A stretch of 64,000 bases of DNA, taken from Gelidibacter salicanalis. Lineage in GTDB: Bacteria > Bacteroidota > Bacteroidia > Flavobacteriales > Flavobacteriaceae. The first letter of the stretch is position 1, and every line of letters starts with the position of its first letter. This document shows, one piece after another, positions 44,675 to 53,767 of the stretch. The position numbers and the translations under genes were made by a program. The stretch covers positions 62,001 to 126,000 of the forward strand of contig NZ_JAEHJZ010000010.1 in the NCBI RefSeq assembly GCF_016469035.1, read 5' to 3'. The notes under the pieces are model-generated. The model ran no database searches. It was not told where the DNA came from and saw only the letters and a program-made list of their open reading frames with translations.

Positions 44675-44705
44675 CAAACCTAGAGATTAATTTTAAACAG
44701 GACAA
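44675..44705 (-). promoter_or_regulatory. Candidate promoter of the cys operon
   Basis: On the minus strand TTG (44705-44703), 20 nt, then TAGGTTTG (44682-44675), a perfect -7 element. It would read DUF2061-cysH-cysD-cysN and the genes beyond. Confidence 0.6.
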
Positions 44706-44743
44706 CCCGAATTCAATAAAAATAATAGGTTTTTTTTGCGAAT

Positions 44744-45157
44744 TTAATATTTGATTAAATCAGCTAAGGATGTTTCTCCATAAATTTTTAAGTTACTATC
44801 CCGCACCCGAATCATCAGATGATGTACGGCACAGGCCGCCTCATCAGGGCAATCAGCACACTTTTCGTAATAATTTAAACTTACACAGGGTATCATGGCA
44901 ATTGGACCTTCCAAAACTCTCATGACCGTTGACAATTTAATTTCCTTAGGATCCTTAAGGAGATAATAACCGCCTCCTTTTCCCTTTTTAGACCCTAGCA
45001 GTCCGCTTTTACGAAGGGTCAGTAGGATGGTTTCTAAAAATTTAAGCGAAATATTTTCCATTTGAGAGATCGTCGCAATCGATACTGGAACGCCTGTCTC
45101 TCGTTTGGCCAGATAGGTTAGGGCCTTAATTCCGTATTTCGTCTTTTTTGAAAGCAT
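44744..45157 (-). CDS. Rrf2-family transcriptional regulator
   Basis: A 137-residue winged-helix regulator. The N-terminus (KTKYGIKALTYLA) and the winged helix are typical of Rrf2 (IscR/NsrR/CymR). Four cysteines (91, 100, 103, 109) could bind an Fe-S cluster or sense thiols. Its location between metZ and the cys operon points to control of sulfur metabolism, as CymR does in other bacteria (inference). It is 18 nt after metZ. Confidence 0.9.
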   Translation of the reverse strand: MLSKKTKYGIKALTYLAKRETGVPVSIATISQMENISLKFLETILLTLRKSGLLGSKKGKGGGYYLLKDPKEIKLSTVMRVLEGPIAMIPCVSLNYYEKCADCPDEAACAVHHLMIRVRDSNLKIYGETSLADLIKY

Positions 45158-45175
45158 GCCGCAAAGATACTTTTT

Positions 45176-46354
45176 TTATACATATGCCAAAGCTTGTTTT
45201 AAATCGGCAATAATATCATCCACATGTTCCAATCCCACTGAAATACGCACCAGTCCGTCAGAGATTCCAGTTTCTAATCGGTCTGCTTCACTCAATTTGC
45301 TATGGGTGGTACTTGCAGGATGGGTGGCTATTGACCTGGTGTCTCCCAGATTTGCTGAAAGCGATAACATTTTGAGATGATTTAAAAACTGGCGTCCCGC
45401 ATCTATCCCACCCTTCACTTCAAACGCAACAACGTTACCACCTTGTTTCATCTGTTTTTTAGCCAAGGCATACTGTGGATGTGATTTTAAAAAGGGATAT
45501 TTCACTAATGCTACTTTGCTGTGCGTTTCTAAAAACTCAGCCACTTTAAGTGCATTTTCACAATGTCTATCTACCCTAACTCCTAAAGTTTCTAAACTTT
45601 TGGAAAGAATCCAAGCATTAAATGGCGACAATGCTGGACCGGTATTTCTTGAAAACAGATAAATTTCTCGAATTAAATCTGCTCTTCCGACGGTGGCACC
45701 TCCTAGTACACGTCCTTGCCCATCAATTAGTTTTGTGGCCGAATGAATAACCAAATCGGCACCAAATTTTATGGGATTCTGAAGGTAAGGTGTCGCAAAA
45801 CAGTTGTCAATAATGAATATTAAATTGTGCTTTTTGGCAATCTGTCCTAATTCTTCTAAATCTAAAATATCTACTGCTGGGTTTGTGGGACTTTCCACAT
45901 ATAAAATCTTGGTGTTGGACTGAATCAGACTTTCAATGTTGTCAACCTCACCCACTTTAAAATAGCTCGTTTCTATATTCCATTTGGGTAGAAACTTGGT
46001 GAATAACGTATGTGTAGATCCAAAAATACTGCGCGCCGACACAATGTGATCCCCGGCATTCAATAAGGCGGCAAAGGTTGAAAACACTGCGGCCATTCCC
46101 GTTGCAAACGCATAGCCACTCTCCGCCCCTTCAAGCTTGCACATTTTATCTACAAATTCTGAGGTGTTCGGATTCGTAAATCTGCTGTAAATGTTTCGTT
46201 CCTTTTCTTCAGCGAAAGAAGCACGCATGTCTTCAGCATCTTCAAAAACGAAACTGGAAGTTAAATGTAGTGGTGTGGAATGTTCCAAAAATTCTGAACG
46301 TTCCATTTGTGTTCTGATCGCGTCGGTTTCAAATTTGTTTTCTCTACTCATCAT
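45176..46354 (-). CDS. metZ: O-succinyl/O-acetylhomoserine sulfhydrylase, MetZ-like
   Basis: A 392-residue Cys/Met-metabolism PLP enzyme. The PLP lysine is in VIHSATKLIDGQGRVLGG, and the family segments YSRFTNPNTSEFVDKM and YVESPTNPAVDI are present. It makes homocysteine from an activated homoserine and sulfide, or may have cystathionine activity; the acyl donor cannot be read from sequence. The start may be the second ATG at 46351. Confidence 0.87.
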   Translation of the reverse strand: MMSRENKFETDAIRTQMERSEFLEHSTPLHLTSSFVFEDAEDMRASFAEEKERNIYSRFTNPNTSEFVDKMCKLEGAESGYAFATGMAAVFSTFAALLNAGDHIVSARSIFGSTHTLFTKFLPKWNIETSYFKVGEVDNIESLIQSNTKILYVESPTNPAVDILDLEELGQIAKKHNLIFIIDNCFATPYLQNPIKFGADLVIHSATKLIDGQGRVLGGATVGRADLIREIYLFSRNTGPALSPFNAWILSKSLETLGVRVDRHCENALKVAEFLETHSKVALVKYPFLKSHPQYALAKKQMKQGGNVVAFEVKGGIDAGRQFLNHLKMLSLSANLGDTRSIATHPASTTHSKLSEADRLETGISDGLVRISVGLEHVDDIIADLKQALAYV

Positions 46355-46372
46355 ATGATTCTATTGGTCAGA

Positions 46373-46420
46373 TCGAGCGCAGTCGAGATCTCTAGTTTAA
46401 AACCTCTCTACTACGCTCGA
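46373..46420. repeat. Large imperfect hairpin between metX-thrA and metZ
   Basis: TCGAGCGCAGTCGAGA (46373-46388) pairs with TCTCTACTACGCTCGA (46405-46420) at 14 of 16 positions. It resembles dispersed CTCGACT-type palindromes of many Flavobacteria. Confidence 0.7.
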
Positions 46421-46432
46421 GGGGACAGGGTA

Positions 46433-49400
46433 TTAATTAATATGTTTTGATAATCTCAAGATATCTCCAAAAACACCTCTTGCGGTAACTTCTGCTCCTG
46501 CACCAGCACCTTGAATGACGATAGGCTGCTCACCATAAGATTCTGTAAAGATCTCAAAAATAGCGTCAGAACCTTTGATATGACCTAAAGTGCTATCTAG
46601 AGGAATGGATACCAATTTGACCTCCAAATTCCCTTTATCTTGCGATAAATCTCCTGATAGATCGCCTACATAGCGCAACACATGACCTTCTTTTTGTTGG
46701 TCTTTTATCGCTTGAAATTTATCATCTAAAACCTCTAATTGTTCTAAGAATTGTGATGTCGGAATTTCCTGATAAGCTTCTGGAATGAGATTTTCAACAG
46801 AAATATCCGCAAACTCATTCTGCAAATCGAGCTCCCTCGCCAAAATCAGCAGTTTTCTTGCTACATCATTTCCTGAGAAATCTTCACGAGGATCTGGCTC
46901 GGTAAAGCCTTTGTCAATAGTTTCTTTAATGATGGTACTAAACGGTTTATCCTGAACTGAAAAATTATTGAACAGATAACTTAAGGTGCCTGAAAACACC
47001 CCTCTAATACGTGTGATATTTTCTCCCGACTCGTGCAATAATTTGATGGTATCAATCAACGGCAAACCCGCACCAACCGTAGTTTCGTATAAATAATTCT
47101 TTTTATTTTGATCTAAATTCTTTCTGAGTTCTGTATAAAAATCATGAGAAATGGTATTGGCAATTTTGTTGGAAGACACCAAATCAAAACCAGCCTCTAC
47201 CAATGGGATATAATTAGTATAAAACTCAGCGCTGGCCGTATTGTCCACAGCAATTAGATTCTCCAAATGATGTGCTTTTGAAAAGTCGATTATATCTTCA
47301 ACGGTATAGCCTTTTGACGTGTTTTCTAAAGTGTTTTTCCAGTTCTCATCTGCACCTTTTTTATTTAAAAGTACCTGTTTGGAATTGGCAATTGCAAAAA
47401 TATTCAAGCTAATGCCTTTTCGCTTTTCAATATCATTCGTTGACTTCAGAATTTGATTGATCAAGGCACCGCCAACGCCACCGTGTCCAAAAATGGCAAT
47501 ATTGATTCTTTTTGAAATCCCGAAAACTTCACCATGCATGACATTAACGGCTTTGTGCAAATGCTTTTTACGCACCACCAAACTAACGTTTCTGCCAGTA
47601 ACGGTATTGTTGAATAATAACGGCGTGATCTGATTTTTGATCAGGGCATTGAACGGTTTATGAAACGACCCCAACTCAATCCCAATTATGGAAATTACTG
47701 ATACGTCATCAATTACTTCAATTTTGTTGACATCTTGCGAGTAAAAATCATTTTCAAACTCGCGTTCTAAAGCGATCACCGCTTGGGTGGCTTTATCAGC
47801 ATCAATTACCAAACCGATCCCTCGTTCTGAAGATCCCTGAGACACGATGCTGACACTGATATTATGCTGGCTCAAAGCCTTAAAAATTCTAGCATCAACA
47901 CCTACTTTTCCAAGTAAGCCACGTCCTTCTAGGTTTAACAACGCCACGTTGTCCAAAACGGATAAAGACGTCACTTCTTTAGAATTGGCTTTTGCCGAAA
48001 TCAACGTCCCTTCATCATCTGAATTGAACGTATTTAAAATTCGGAGTTTGATATTTTTTTCCAATAAGGGAATAATGGTTTTTGCATGTAAAACTGTGGT
48101 TCCAAAATTGGCAAGCTCATTGGCTTCGGCAAATGACAATTCCCTTATTTTTTGTGCATCGGCTACCAAATCTGGATTGGCAGTATAAATACCATTGACA
48201 TGCGTATAATTTTGAAGCTCTTCCGCATCTAAGTAATTGGCCAATAAAGAAGCCGAATAATTACTGCCATTTCTTCCCAATAAAGTGGTTTCATTTTTTG
48301 CATTTGAACCAATAAAACCGGTCACTACATTAACAATTGTGCCATTGAAATTTTTGAAATGTGCCAGAACATTTTCTCGGGAAATTTTTTCAGAAGGTTG
48401 CGAATTGAGATAATCCCCTTCTGTTTTAAGAAGCGTTGTAGCATTTGTCGCGTTGGCATTGATGTTCTCAGCTTTTAATAAAGCTGCAATCATTTTAGAC
48501 GAAATAATTTCGCCAGAGGCTAAAACTTCGGCTTTTATTTTATCACTGTAATCCCCCAAAAGGGTCACACCTTTGAATATGTTTTCCAACGCTGAAAACT
48601 CTGCAGTAAAATCAACCGTTCTTAAAGGCTCTGACTGGTAAGCTTTAAAAGCCTCAAAATCATCTTGATAGGTTTCTCTGTAAGACGCTTTGTTCAAAAT
48701 AGTTTCTAAATCGTTAGTAGCACTACCACGAGCGGAAACCACAACCGCAATTTTCTCTTGCTCTTCTACTTTCTTCTTTATGATGGCAATGGTGCGTTGC
48801 AGACCTTCACCATTTGCTAAAGATTTTCCCCCAAACTTTAATATTTTCATCTTTTTGTTTGCTGTATTAGGCCTAAAAATGGGCTCTATAATTTTTTCCA
48901 ATTGTTCAAATTCTATTAAAAAAGCGTCGTGTCCATGGTCTGAATTGATTTCACTGTAGGTCACATTCGGATGTATTAACGCCAATTGCTTTTGGGTTTC
49001 TCGATTTTCTTCAGCTGTAAAAAACAAATCTGAATCGACGCCAACAATCGTGATGTTAGAATTGATGGTATTTAAAATGTCGGCATTATCGCCATTGTTT
49101 TTGGTAACGTCTATCGTTCTCAACAACTGATTCATTAGTTTATAAGCTGATAATTGGAAGCGTTCCTGTAATTTATTACCATGATGTAGCAACCAACTCT
49201 CTACATTAAAGATTTCCAAAGCGTCATTTTTGCTACGTTGAAAACGTTCCTTAAATGATTTTGGTGTTCTGTAACACAACATAGCATGCATTCTGGCATC
49301 ATGCACAGGATTGCTTGAATTGACCAAGAACTGCTCCTGAATTTGACAATTAGCAATGAGCCAGTCGGTCGACTTCCAATCGGTTGCCACAGGAATGAGG

Positions 49401-49828
49401 TGTTCTGCCAATTTTGGAGCCAAAAATGCCATTTCCCAAGCAATTCCGCCACCTAATGATCCACCAATCAAGGCGAAAATCTTATTGATTTTGAGCTGCT
49501 TCAAGCCTTCTAAAAATAATTTGGCAATATCTCGTGCTATAAAATCTTTATAGTTTTCAATCACAAATCCGTCATAACCGTTTCCAGGAATGTTGAATGA
49601 CAAAATGGTATACACATTAGTATCAATGACTTTATCAAGACCAATAAGGTCCAACCACCAGCCGCCCTCTCCCGCCACGTTACTGTTTCCCGTCAGGGCA
49701 TGATTAACCAATACAATAGGTGCCGTACCTAAAGCTTGACCAAAAAGTTGGTAAGACAATTTTAAAGAGATTGTCTTACCACTTTCTAATTTGAAATTCT
49801 GAATTTGTATATAATTTAATTCTGACAT
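46433..49828 (-). CDS. thrA: Trifunctional MetX-aspartokinase-homoserine dehydrogenase fusion
   Basis: A 1131-residue protein. Residues 1-320 are a homoserine O-acyltransferase-like alpha/beta hydrolase with the catalytic Ser124 in GGSLGGG, Asp265 or 267 in VDSD and His in HGHDAFL (298-300). Aspartokinase starts at residue 327 (KILKFGGKSL), followed by ACT-like regulatory repeats. Homoserine dehydrogenase starts near 775 (AIFGHGGVGGALI). One polypeptide would phosphorylate aspartate, make homoserine and acylate it. It is downstream of the SAM-I riboswitch with metY and osmC, so the branch would be SAM-controlled. Confidence 0.92.
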   Translation of the reverse strand: MSELNYIQIQNFKLESGKTISLKLSYQLFGQALGTAPIVLVNHALTGNSNVAGEGGWWLDLIGLDKVIDTNVYTILSFNIPGNGYDGFVIENYKDFIARDIAKLFLEGLKQLKINKIFALIGGSLGGGIAWEMAFLAPKLAEHLIPVATDWKSTDWLIANCQIQEQFLVNSSNPVHDARMHAMLCYRTPKSFKERFQRSKNDALEIFNVESWLLHHGNKLQERFQLSAYKLMNQLLRTIDVTKNNGDNADILNTINSNITIVGVDSDLFFTAEENRETQKQLALIHPNVTYSEINSDHGHDAFLIEFEQLEKIIEPIFRPNTANKKMKILKFGGKSLANGEGLQRTIAIIKKKVEEQEKIAVVVSARGSATNDLETILNKASYRETYQDDFEAFKAYQSEPLRTVDFTAEFSALENIFKGVTLLGDYSDKIKAEVLASGEIISSKMIAALLKAENINANATNATTLLKTEGDYLNSQPSEKISRENVLAHFKNFNGTIVNVVTGFIGSNAKNETTLLGRNGSNYSASLLANYLDAEELQNYTHVNGIYTANPDLVADAQKIRELSFAEANELANFGTTVLHAKTIIPLLEKNIKLRILNTFNSDDEGTLISAKANSKEVTSLSVLDNVALLNLEGRGLLGKVGVDARIFKALSQHNISVSIVSQGSSERGIGLVIDADKATQAVIALEREFENDFYSQDVNKIEVIDDVSVISIIGIELGSFHKPFNALIKNQITPLLFNNTVTGRNVSLVVRKKHLHKAVNVMHGEVFGISKRINIAIFGHGGVGGALINQILKSTNDIEKRKGISLNIFAIANSKQVLLNKKGADENWKNTLENTSKGYTVEDIIDFSKAHHLENLIAVDNTASAEFYTNYIPLVEAGFDLVSSNKIANTISHDFYTELRKNLDQNKKNYLYETTVGAGLPLIDTIKLLHESGENITRIRGVFSGTLSYLFNNFSVQDKPFSTIIKETIDKGFTEPDPREDFSGNDVARKLLILARELDLQNEFADISVENLIPEAYQEIPTSQFLEQLEVLDDKFQAIKDQQKEGHVLRYVGDLSGDLSQDKGNLEVKLVSIPLDSTLGHIKGSDAIFEIFTESYGEQPIVIQGAGAGAEVTARGVFGDILRLSKHIN

Positions 49829-50281
49829 TTATTGAATTGCAAATTGTTTTTCTACACTCACATTTAAAGGTGTTATATTGGTTAAGTTATCTTTAACAGG
49901 ACATCTGTCTTCAACAATTCTCAACCATTCTGCCAAGATCTCTATTGAAGCATCTGTTTCTGGAATTAACTTTAAATCAATTTTCTTAAAGCCTGCTCGT
50001 TCATCATTAGAAGATCCAAATAATTTATTGGGATTTATATTTCCTGAAATTTCAATAGTTAACTTCTTAATTGAAAACCCCAATTCTTTGGCAACTAAGT
50101 GACCAACCACATTGATACACCCCGCTAAACCAGCTAATAAATATTCTACTGGATTTGCATTTTCATCAGTGCCTCCTAAATCTTCCGGTTCATCGACAAC
50201 TAATTTAAACTGTCTTGTTTTAGCAATAAATTTCGCCGCTGACGAGCTTTCTCCTTGCACACTAAATATTAAATCGCTCAT
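49829..50281 (-). CDS. OsmC-family peroxiredoxin-like protein
   Basis: A 150-residue OsmC/Ohr-type protein. The two reactive cysteines are present: AGCINVVGHLV (about residue 55) and DRCPVKDNL (about 130). These proteins reduce hydroperoxides by thiols. It is the second gene after metY, with thrA 1 nt downstream. Its role in a methionine operon is unexplained; it may protect thiol intermediates (inference). Confidence 0.88.
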   Translation of the reverse strand: MSDLIFSVQGESSSAAKFIAKTRQFKLVVDEPEDLGGTDENANPVEYLLAGLAGCINVVGHLVAKELGFSIKKLTIEISGNINPNKLFGSSNDERAGFKKIDLKLIPETDASIEILAEWLRIVEDRCPVKDNLTNITPLNVSVEKQFAIQ

Positions 50282-50295
50282 GATTATCTTATGTA

Positions 50296-51600
50296 TTAGT
50301 TAGATGAATTTTTTAACAAATTTTCCTTAACTACTTTAAATGCCTGTGTTAAATCGGCTTTTAAATCATCAATATGCTCTAGACCAACGGACAAGCGGAT
50401 CAAATCTTTTGTGACTCCAGTAGCTTCTTGAGCTTCTACCGATAATTGTTGGTGCGTCGTACTAGCTGGATGAATAATTAGCGATTTGGTGTCACCAATA
50501 TTTGCTAATAACGAGAATAACTCCGTTTTATCGGCAATAGTTTTTGCAGATTCATAGCCACCAACAACTCCAAAAGTCACTAATCCACTCTGACCTTCAG
50601 GCAAGTATTTTTCTGCTAAAGGTTTATACGGACTACTCTCAAGACCAGGATAATTGACCCAAGTTACCTCTTTTTGTTCCTGTAGCCATTTGGCTAATTC
50701 CAAAGCACTTTTACTGTGTTGCTTGATACGCAATTCTAAAGTTTCCAACCCTTGAATAATTTGAAAGGCATTAAACGGACTCAACGCTGAACCATAATCA
50801 CGCAAACCTTCAATACGTACTTTTGCAATAAATGAGGCTTCTTTTAGAACATCAGTATATACCAAACCGTGGTATCCTGCCGATGGCTCTGTAAACTCAG
50901 GGAATTTACCATTGGCCCAATCAAAAGTTCCGGCATCAATAATGGCACCTCCAAGGGCTGTCCCATTACCGTTTACATATTTTGTTAAGGAATGAATAAC
51001 AATATTAGCACCGTGCTCTATAGGTTTTACCAAGTATGATGTGGCAATGGTATTGTCTACAATCAAGGGCACTTTATGCGCCTTAGCTTCTTTAGAAATG
51101 GCTTTGATATCCAAAACATCTAATTTTGGGTTTCCTAAAGATTCAATAAAGAACACTCTTGTGTTTTCTTGAGCAGCTTCATTAAAGTTTTCAGGATCAG
51201 AAGGATCTACAAAAGTAGTGGTAATGCCATGTCTTGGCAATGTCACGCTCAATAAATTGTAAGTTCCACCATACAAACTACTAGACGCCACAATATGGTC
51301 TCCAGCTCTCAAGAGTGTTAATAAGGTTGTGGCAATAGCTGCGGTTCCTGAAGCGGTAACCACGGCTGCAATGCCGCCATCGAGTGCTGCTAAGCGCTGC
51401 TCTAAAATGTCGTTTGTAGGGTTGTTTATTCTGGTGTAAATGTTTCCTGGTTCTGCCAATGCAAAGAGGTTTGCTGCATGGTCAGAATCTTTAAAAACAT
51501 ACGCTGTAGATTGATAAATAGGCACTGCTCTGGTGCCTCCATTTGCTTGAACATCGTGTCCTGCGTGCAACGCTTGGGTTGCGAATTTGTGTGTACTCAT
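50296..51600 (-). CDS. metY: O-acetylhomoserine aminocarboxypropyltransferase
   Basis: A 434-residue PLP enzyme that makes homocysteine from O-acetylhomoserine and sulfide. The PLP lysine is in VIHSLTKYVNGNGTALGG; the AHS-sulfhydrylase insert around IIDAGTFDWANGKFPEFTEPS distinguishes it from MetZ. First gene after the SAM-I riboswitch. Both metY and metZ occur, so two homocysteine-forming enzymes are present. Confidence 0.94.
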   Translation of the reverse strand: MSTHKFATQALHAGHDVQANGGTRAVPIYQSTAYVFKDSDHAANLFALAEPGNIYTRINNPTNDILEQRLAALDGGIAAVVTASGTAAIATTLLTLLRAGDHIVASSSLYGGTYNLLSVTLPRHGITTTFVDPSDPENFNEAAQENTRVFFIESLGNPKLDVLDIKAISKEAKAHKVPLIVDNTIATSYLVKPIEHGANIVIHSLTKYVNGNGTALGGAIIDAGTFDWANGKFPEFTEPSAGYHGLVYTDVLKEASFIAKVRIEGLRDYGSALSPFNAFQIIQGLETLELRIKQHSKSALELAKWLQEQKEVTWVNYPGLESSPYKPLAEKYLPEGQSGLVTFGVVGGYESAKTIADKTELFSLLANIGDTKSLIIHPASTTHQQLSVEAQEATGVTKDLIRLSVGLEHIDDLKADLTQAFKVVKENLLKNSSN

Positions 51601-51638
51601 TTTTCTAGTTTTTTGAGTTAATAAATGAATTAAAACAA

Positions 51639-51654
51639 TCCCGAGCTATCGGGA
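51639..51654. repeat. Short hairpin in the metY leader
   Basis: TCCCGA and TCGGGA pair around GCTA. It lies between the SAM-I aptamer and the metY start and could act in termination or be a dispersed palindrome; the following T run is broken. Confidence 0.5.
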
Positions 51655-51733
51655 CAAATGCATCATCACTGACGTACCAAATAGAAAAATGTTAAAAAGA
51701 AAATTATAATTACAGATGAGTAATTATGTTTAG

Positions 51734-51850
51734 TTATCTATCCAATTGCCCGATAAATGAATCAGCAATTAAGTAGAATTTAGCACCTTCTCTATTGCTA
51801 GAGGGTTGCTAAGGCTTCGTCGGGTCTAATCCCTCTGCCTTTCTTGATAA
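51734..51850 (-). ncRNA. SAM-I (S-box) riboswitch before metY
   Basis: On the minus strand TTATC (51850) and GATAA (51734) form P1. The core holds AGAGGGATTAGACCCG, GAAGCCTTAGCAACCC and GAAGGTGCTAAATTC, nearly identical to the metH copy. The expression platform may involve the hairpin at 51639-51654. Confidence 0.94.
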
Positions 51851-51880
51851 CACTTCAATAAGTTTTGAACTTTGTGAACG

Positions 51881-51913
51881 CAAATATTGCAACACAAATG
51901 TTACAATTCCAAA
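51881..51913 (-). promoter_or_regulatory. Candidate promoter of the metY operon
   Basis: On the minus strand TTTG (51913-51910), 21 nt, then AATATTTG (51888-51881), seven of eight to TAnnTTTG. The RNA would start close to the riboswitch. Confidence 0.45.
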
Positions 51914-52059
51914 TTAATTAAGGTTTAATTTTAAAAAAAGCAATCTAGACTTTGCAAAAAAATAGGCATTACCCTAGGGCATACAAGGGTTTTATCTAAA
52001 ACAATTCTCACTCAAAAAAAATCCAAACGTTAATTTTAAATGAAATAAAATTAAAAGGA

Positions 52060-52089
52060 TTTGCCATCCGTTTAATTTTTTTACTTTTG
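52060..52089 (+). promoter_or_regulatory. Candidate promoter of metK
   Basis: TTTG (52060-52063), 18 nt, then TACTTTTG (52082-52089), a perfect -7 element. The transcript would begin about 52095, right before the SAM-II-like element. Confidence 0.65.
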
Positions 52090-52102
52090 CCTCATATTAA
52101 TT

Positions 52103-52234
52103 GAGAGGAAAGATTTGACTGATTGCAACCTCTTCTGAATCGGAAAATCCGAGGACGAGATCCCCTATCAAGTAGGAGATTAAAAATGCTAAAGGCAGTG
52201 TAAACTACCTTCGACGCGCAACGTCAAATCTTCC
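52103..52234 (+). ncRNA. SAM-II-like riboswitch candidate with long loop before metK
   Basis: GAGAGG (52103-52108) pairs with CCTCTT (52129-52134) around a loop containing GATTTGACTGATTGCAA, which resembles the SAM-II L1 loop. After a roughly 50-nt insert, AATGCTAAAGG (52185-52195) matches the second conserved part of SAM-II. The later GTCAAATC (52223-52230) can pair with GATTTGAC (52112-52119), which would compete with the pseudoknot and could be the expression platform. The family call rests on memory of SAM-II, so a long-loop SAM-II variant is the best reading. Confidence 0.75.
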
Positions 52235-52259
52235 GTAAACCTATAATAAATAAAAGGTT

Positions 52260-53555
52260 ATGGCGTATTTATTTACTTCAGAGAGTGTGTCTGAAGGACA
52301 CCCAGATAAAGTAGCAGATCAAATTAGTGATGCTTTAATCGATAATTTTTTAGCTTTTGATAAAGACTCAAAAGTAGCTTGTGAAACCTTAGTCACTACA
52401 GGACAAGTTGTTCTTGCTGGAGAAGTAAGGTCTAACACCTACATAGACGTTCAAAAGATAGCTAGAGATACCATTAATAAAATTGGGTACACCAAAGGTG
52501 CCTATATGTTTGATGGCAATTCTTGTGGCGTATTTTCTGCAATTCATGAACAATCTGAAGACATCAATAGAGGTGTGGACAGAGCTAATAAAGAAGAGCA
52601 AGGCGCTGGAGACCAAGGCATGATGTTTGGCTATGCCACAAACGAAACTGAAAATTATATGCCTCTGGCTTTAGATCTTTCACATCGGTTGATGATTGAA
52701 TTGGCAGCTTTACGTAAAGAAGAAAAGGTCATTACATATTTACGTCCCGACTCCAAAAGTCAAGTGACTATTGAATATAGCGATGACAACGTGCCGCAGC
52801 GCATTGATGCCATTGTGATTTCTACCCAGCATGACGATTTTGTAAAACCCAAATCAAGTTCTAAAGCTGATGTTGATGCCGCTGAAACTGAAATGTTAGA
52901 AAAAATCAGAAAAGATATCGTTGATATTTTGATCCCGAGAGTTGTTGCCGGACTTCCTGAACATATTCAGGTGTTATTTAATGAGGATATTGCCTACCAT
53001 ATCAATCCTACAGGGAAATTCGTTATTGGAGGACCACATGGCGACACCGGACTTACAGGACGCAAAATTATTGTAGATACCTATGGCGGAAAAGGCGCCC
53101 ATGGTGGTGGTGCTTTTAGCGGAAAAGACCCGAGTAAGGTAGACAGAAGTGCTGCTTATGCTACGCGTCATATTGCTAAAAATCTAGTAGCTGCAGGCTT
53201 ATGTGACGAAATTTTGGTTCAGGTAAGCTATGCCATTGGCGTTGTAAAACCGACTTCTATATATGTGGACACTTACGGCACCTGCCCGTTTAACTTGACG
53301 GACGGAGAGATTGCTGAGAAAATTTTCGAAATTTTCGATATGCGTCCAGCCGCCATTGAAACACGTTTAAATTTACGTCAACCCATGTATAGTGAAACGG
53401 CTGCTTATGGCCATATGGGACGCGTTAATGAAACAGTTTCTAAAACTTTTGAGCAATTTAATGGGAAAACTGTCACTCTTGACGTAGAGTTGTTTACTTG
53501 GGAGAAATTGGATTATGTAGAGAAAGTGAAGGCTGCGTTTGGAATTTCTGAATAG
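52260..53555 (+). CDS. metK: S-adenosylmethionine synthetase
   Basis: Makes SAM from methionine and ATP. The 431-residue protein shows the start [31 protein letters not shown] (about 116-127) and [18 protein letters not shown] (about 278-295), the nucleotide and metal loops. It is longer than E. coli MetK, as usual in Bacteroidota. Preceded by the SAM-II-like element and followed by a terminator. Confidence 0.97.
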   Translation: MAYLFTSESVSEGHPDKVADQISDALIDNFLAFDKDSKVACETLVTTGQVVLAGEVRSNTYIDVQKIARDTINKIGYTKGAYMFDGNSCGVFSAIHEQSEDINRGVDRANKEEQGAGDQGMMFGYATNETENYMPLALDLSHRLMIELAALRKEEKVITYLRPDSKSQVTIEYSDDNVPQRIDAIVISTQHDDFVKPKSSSKADVDAAETEMLEKIRKDIVDILIPRVVAGLPEHIQVLFNEDIAYHINPTGKFVIGGPHGDTGLTGRKIIVDTYGGKGAHGGGAFSGKDPSKVDRSAAYATRHIAKNLVAAGLCDEILVQVSYAIGVVKPTSIYVDTYGTCPFNLTDGEIAEKIFEIFDMRPAAIETRLNLRQPMYSETAAYGHMGRVNETVSKTFEQFNGKTVTLDVELFTWEKLDYVEKVKAAFGISE

Positions 53556-53618
53556 AATAGAGACCGCTGCGCTGCTATAATTAAGACCGCTGCGCTTTTA
53601 GAATTAAGACTTATAAAC

Positions 53619-53666
53619 AAAAAGAGGCTGTCTCATAACTCATGAAATAGCCTCTTTTTCTGTTTT
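53619..53666 (+). terminator. Terminator after metK
   Basis: AAAGAGGCT (53621-53629) pairs with AGCCTCTTT (53649-53657), followed by T-rich sequence. Confidence 0.8.
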
Positions 53667-53767
53667 ACATTCGGACTCCTACCGGAGAACACATCTCAAA
53701 TATGCAATTCTCAAGGACTTGTTTTAGTTTTGAGACTCCTTCTTTTTATGAACTCTATTCTTGAAAA

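Noticed and set aside
47847-48188. 113-codon frame opposite thrA
   Set aside because: Antisense to the aspartokinase region; no features of its own.
53562-53596. Direct repeat GACCGCTGCGCT after metK as an attachment site
   Set aside because: Only two 12-base copies 23 bp apart with no integrase or tRNA; probably a local duplication.
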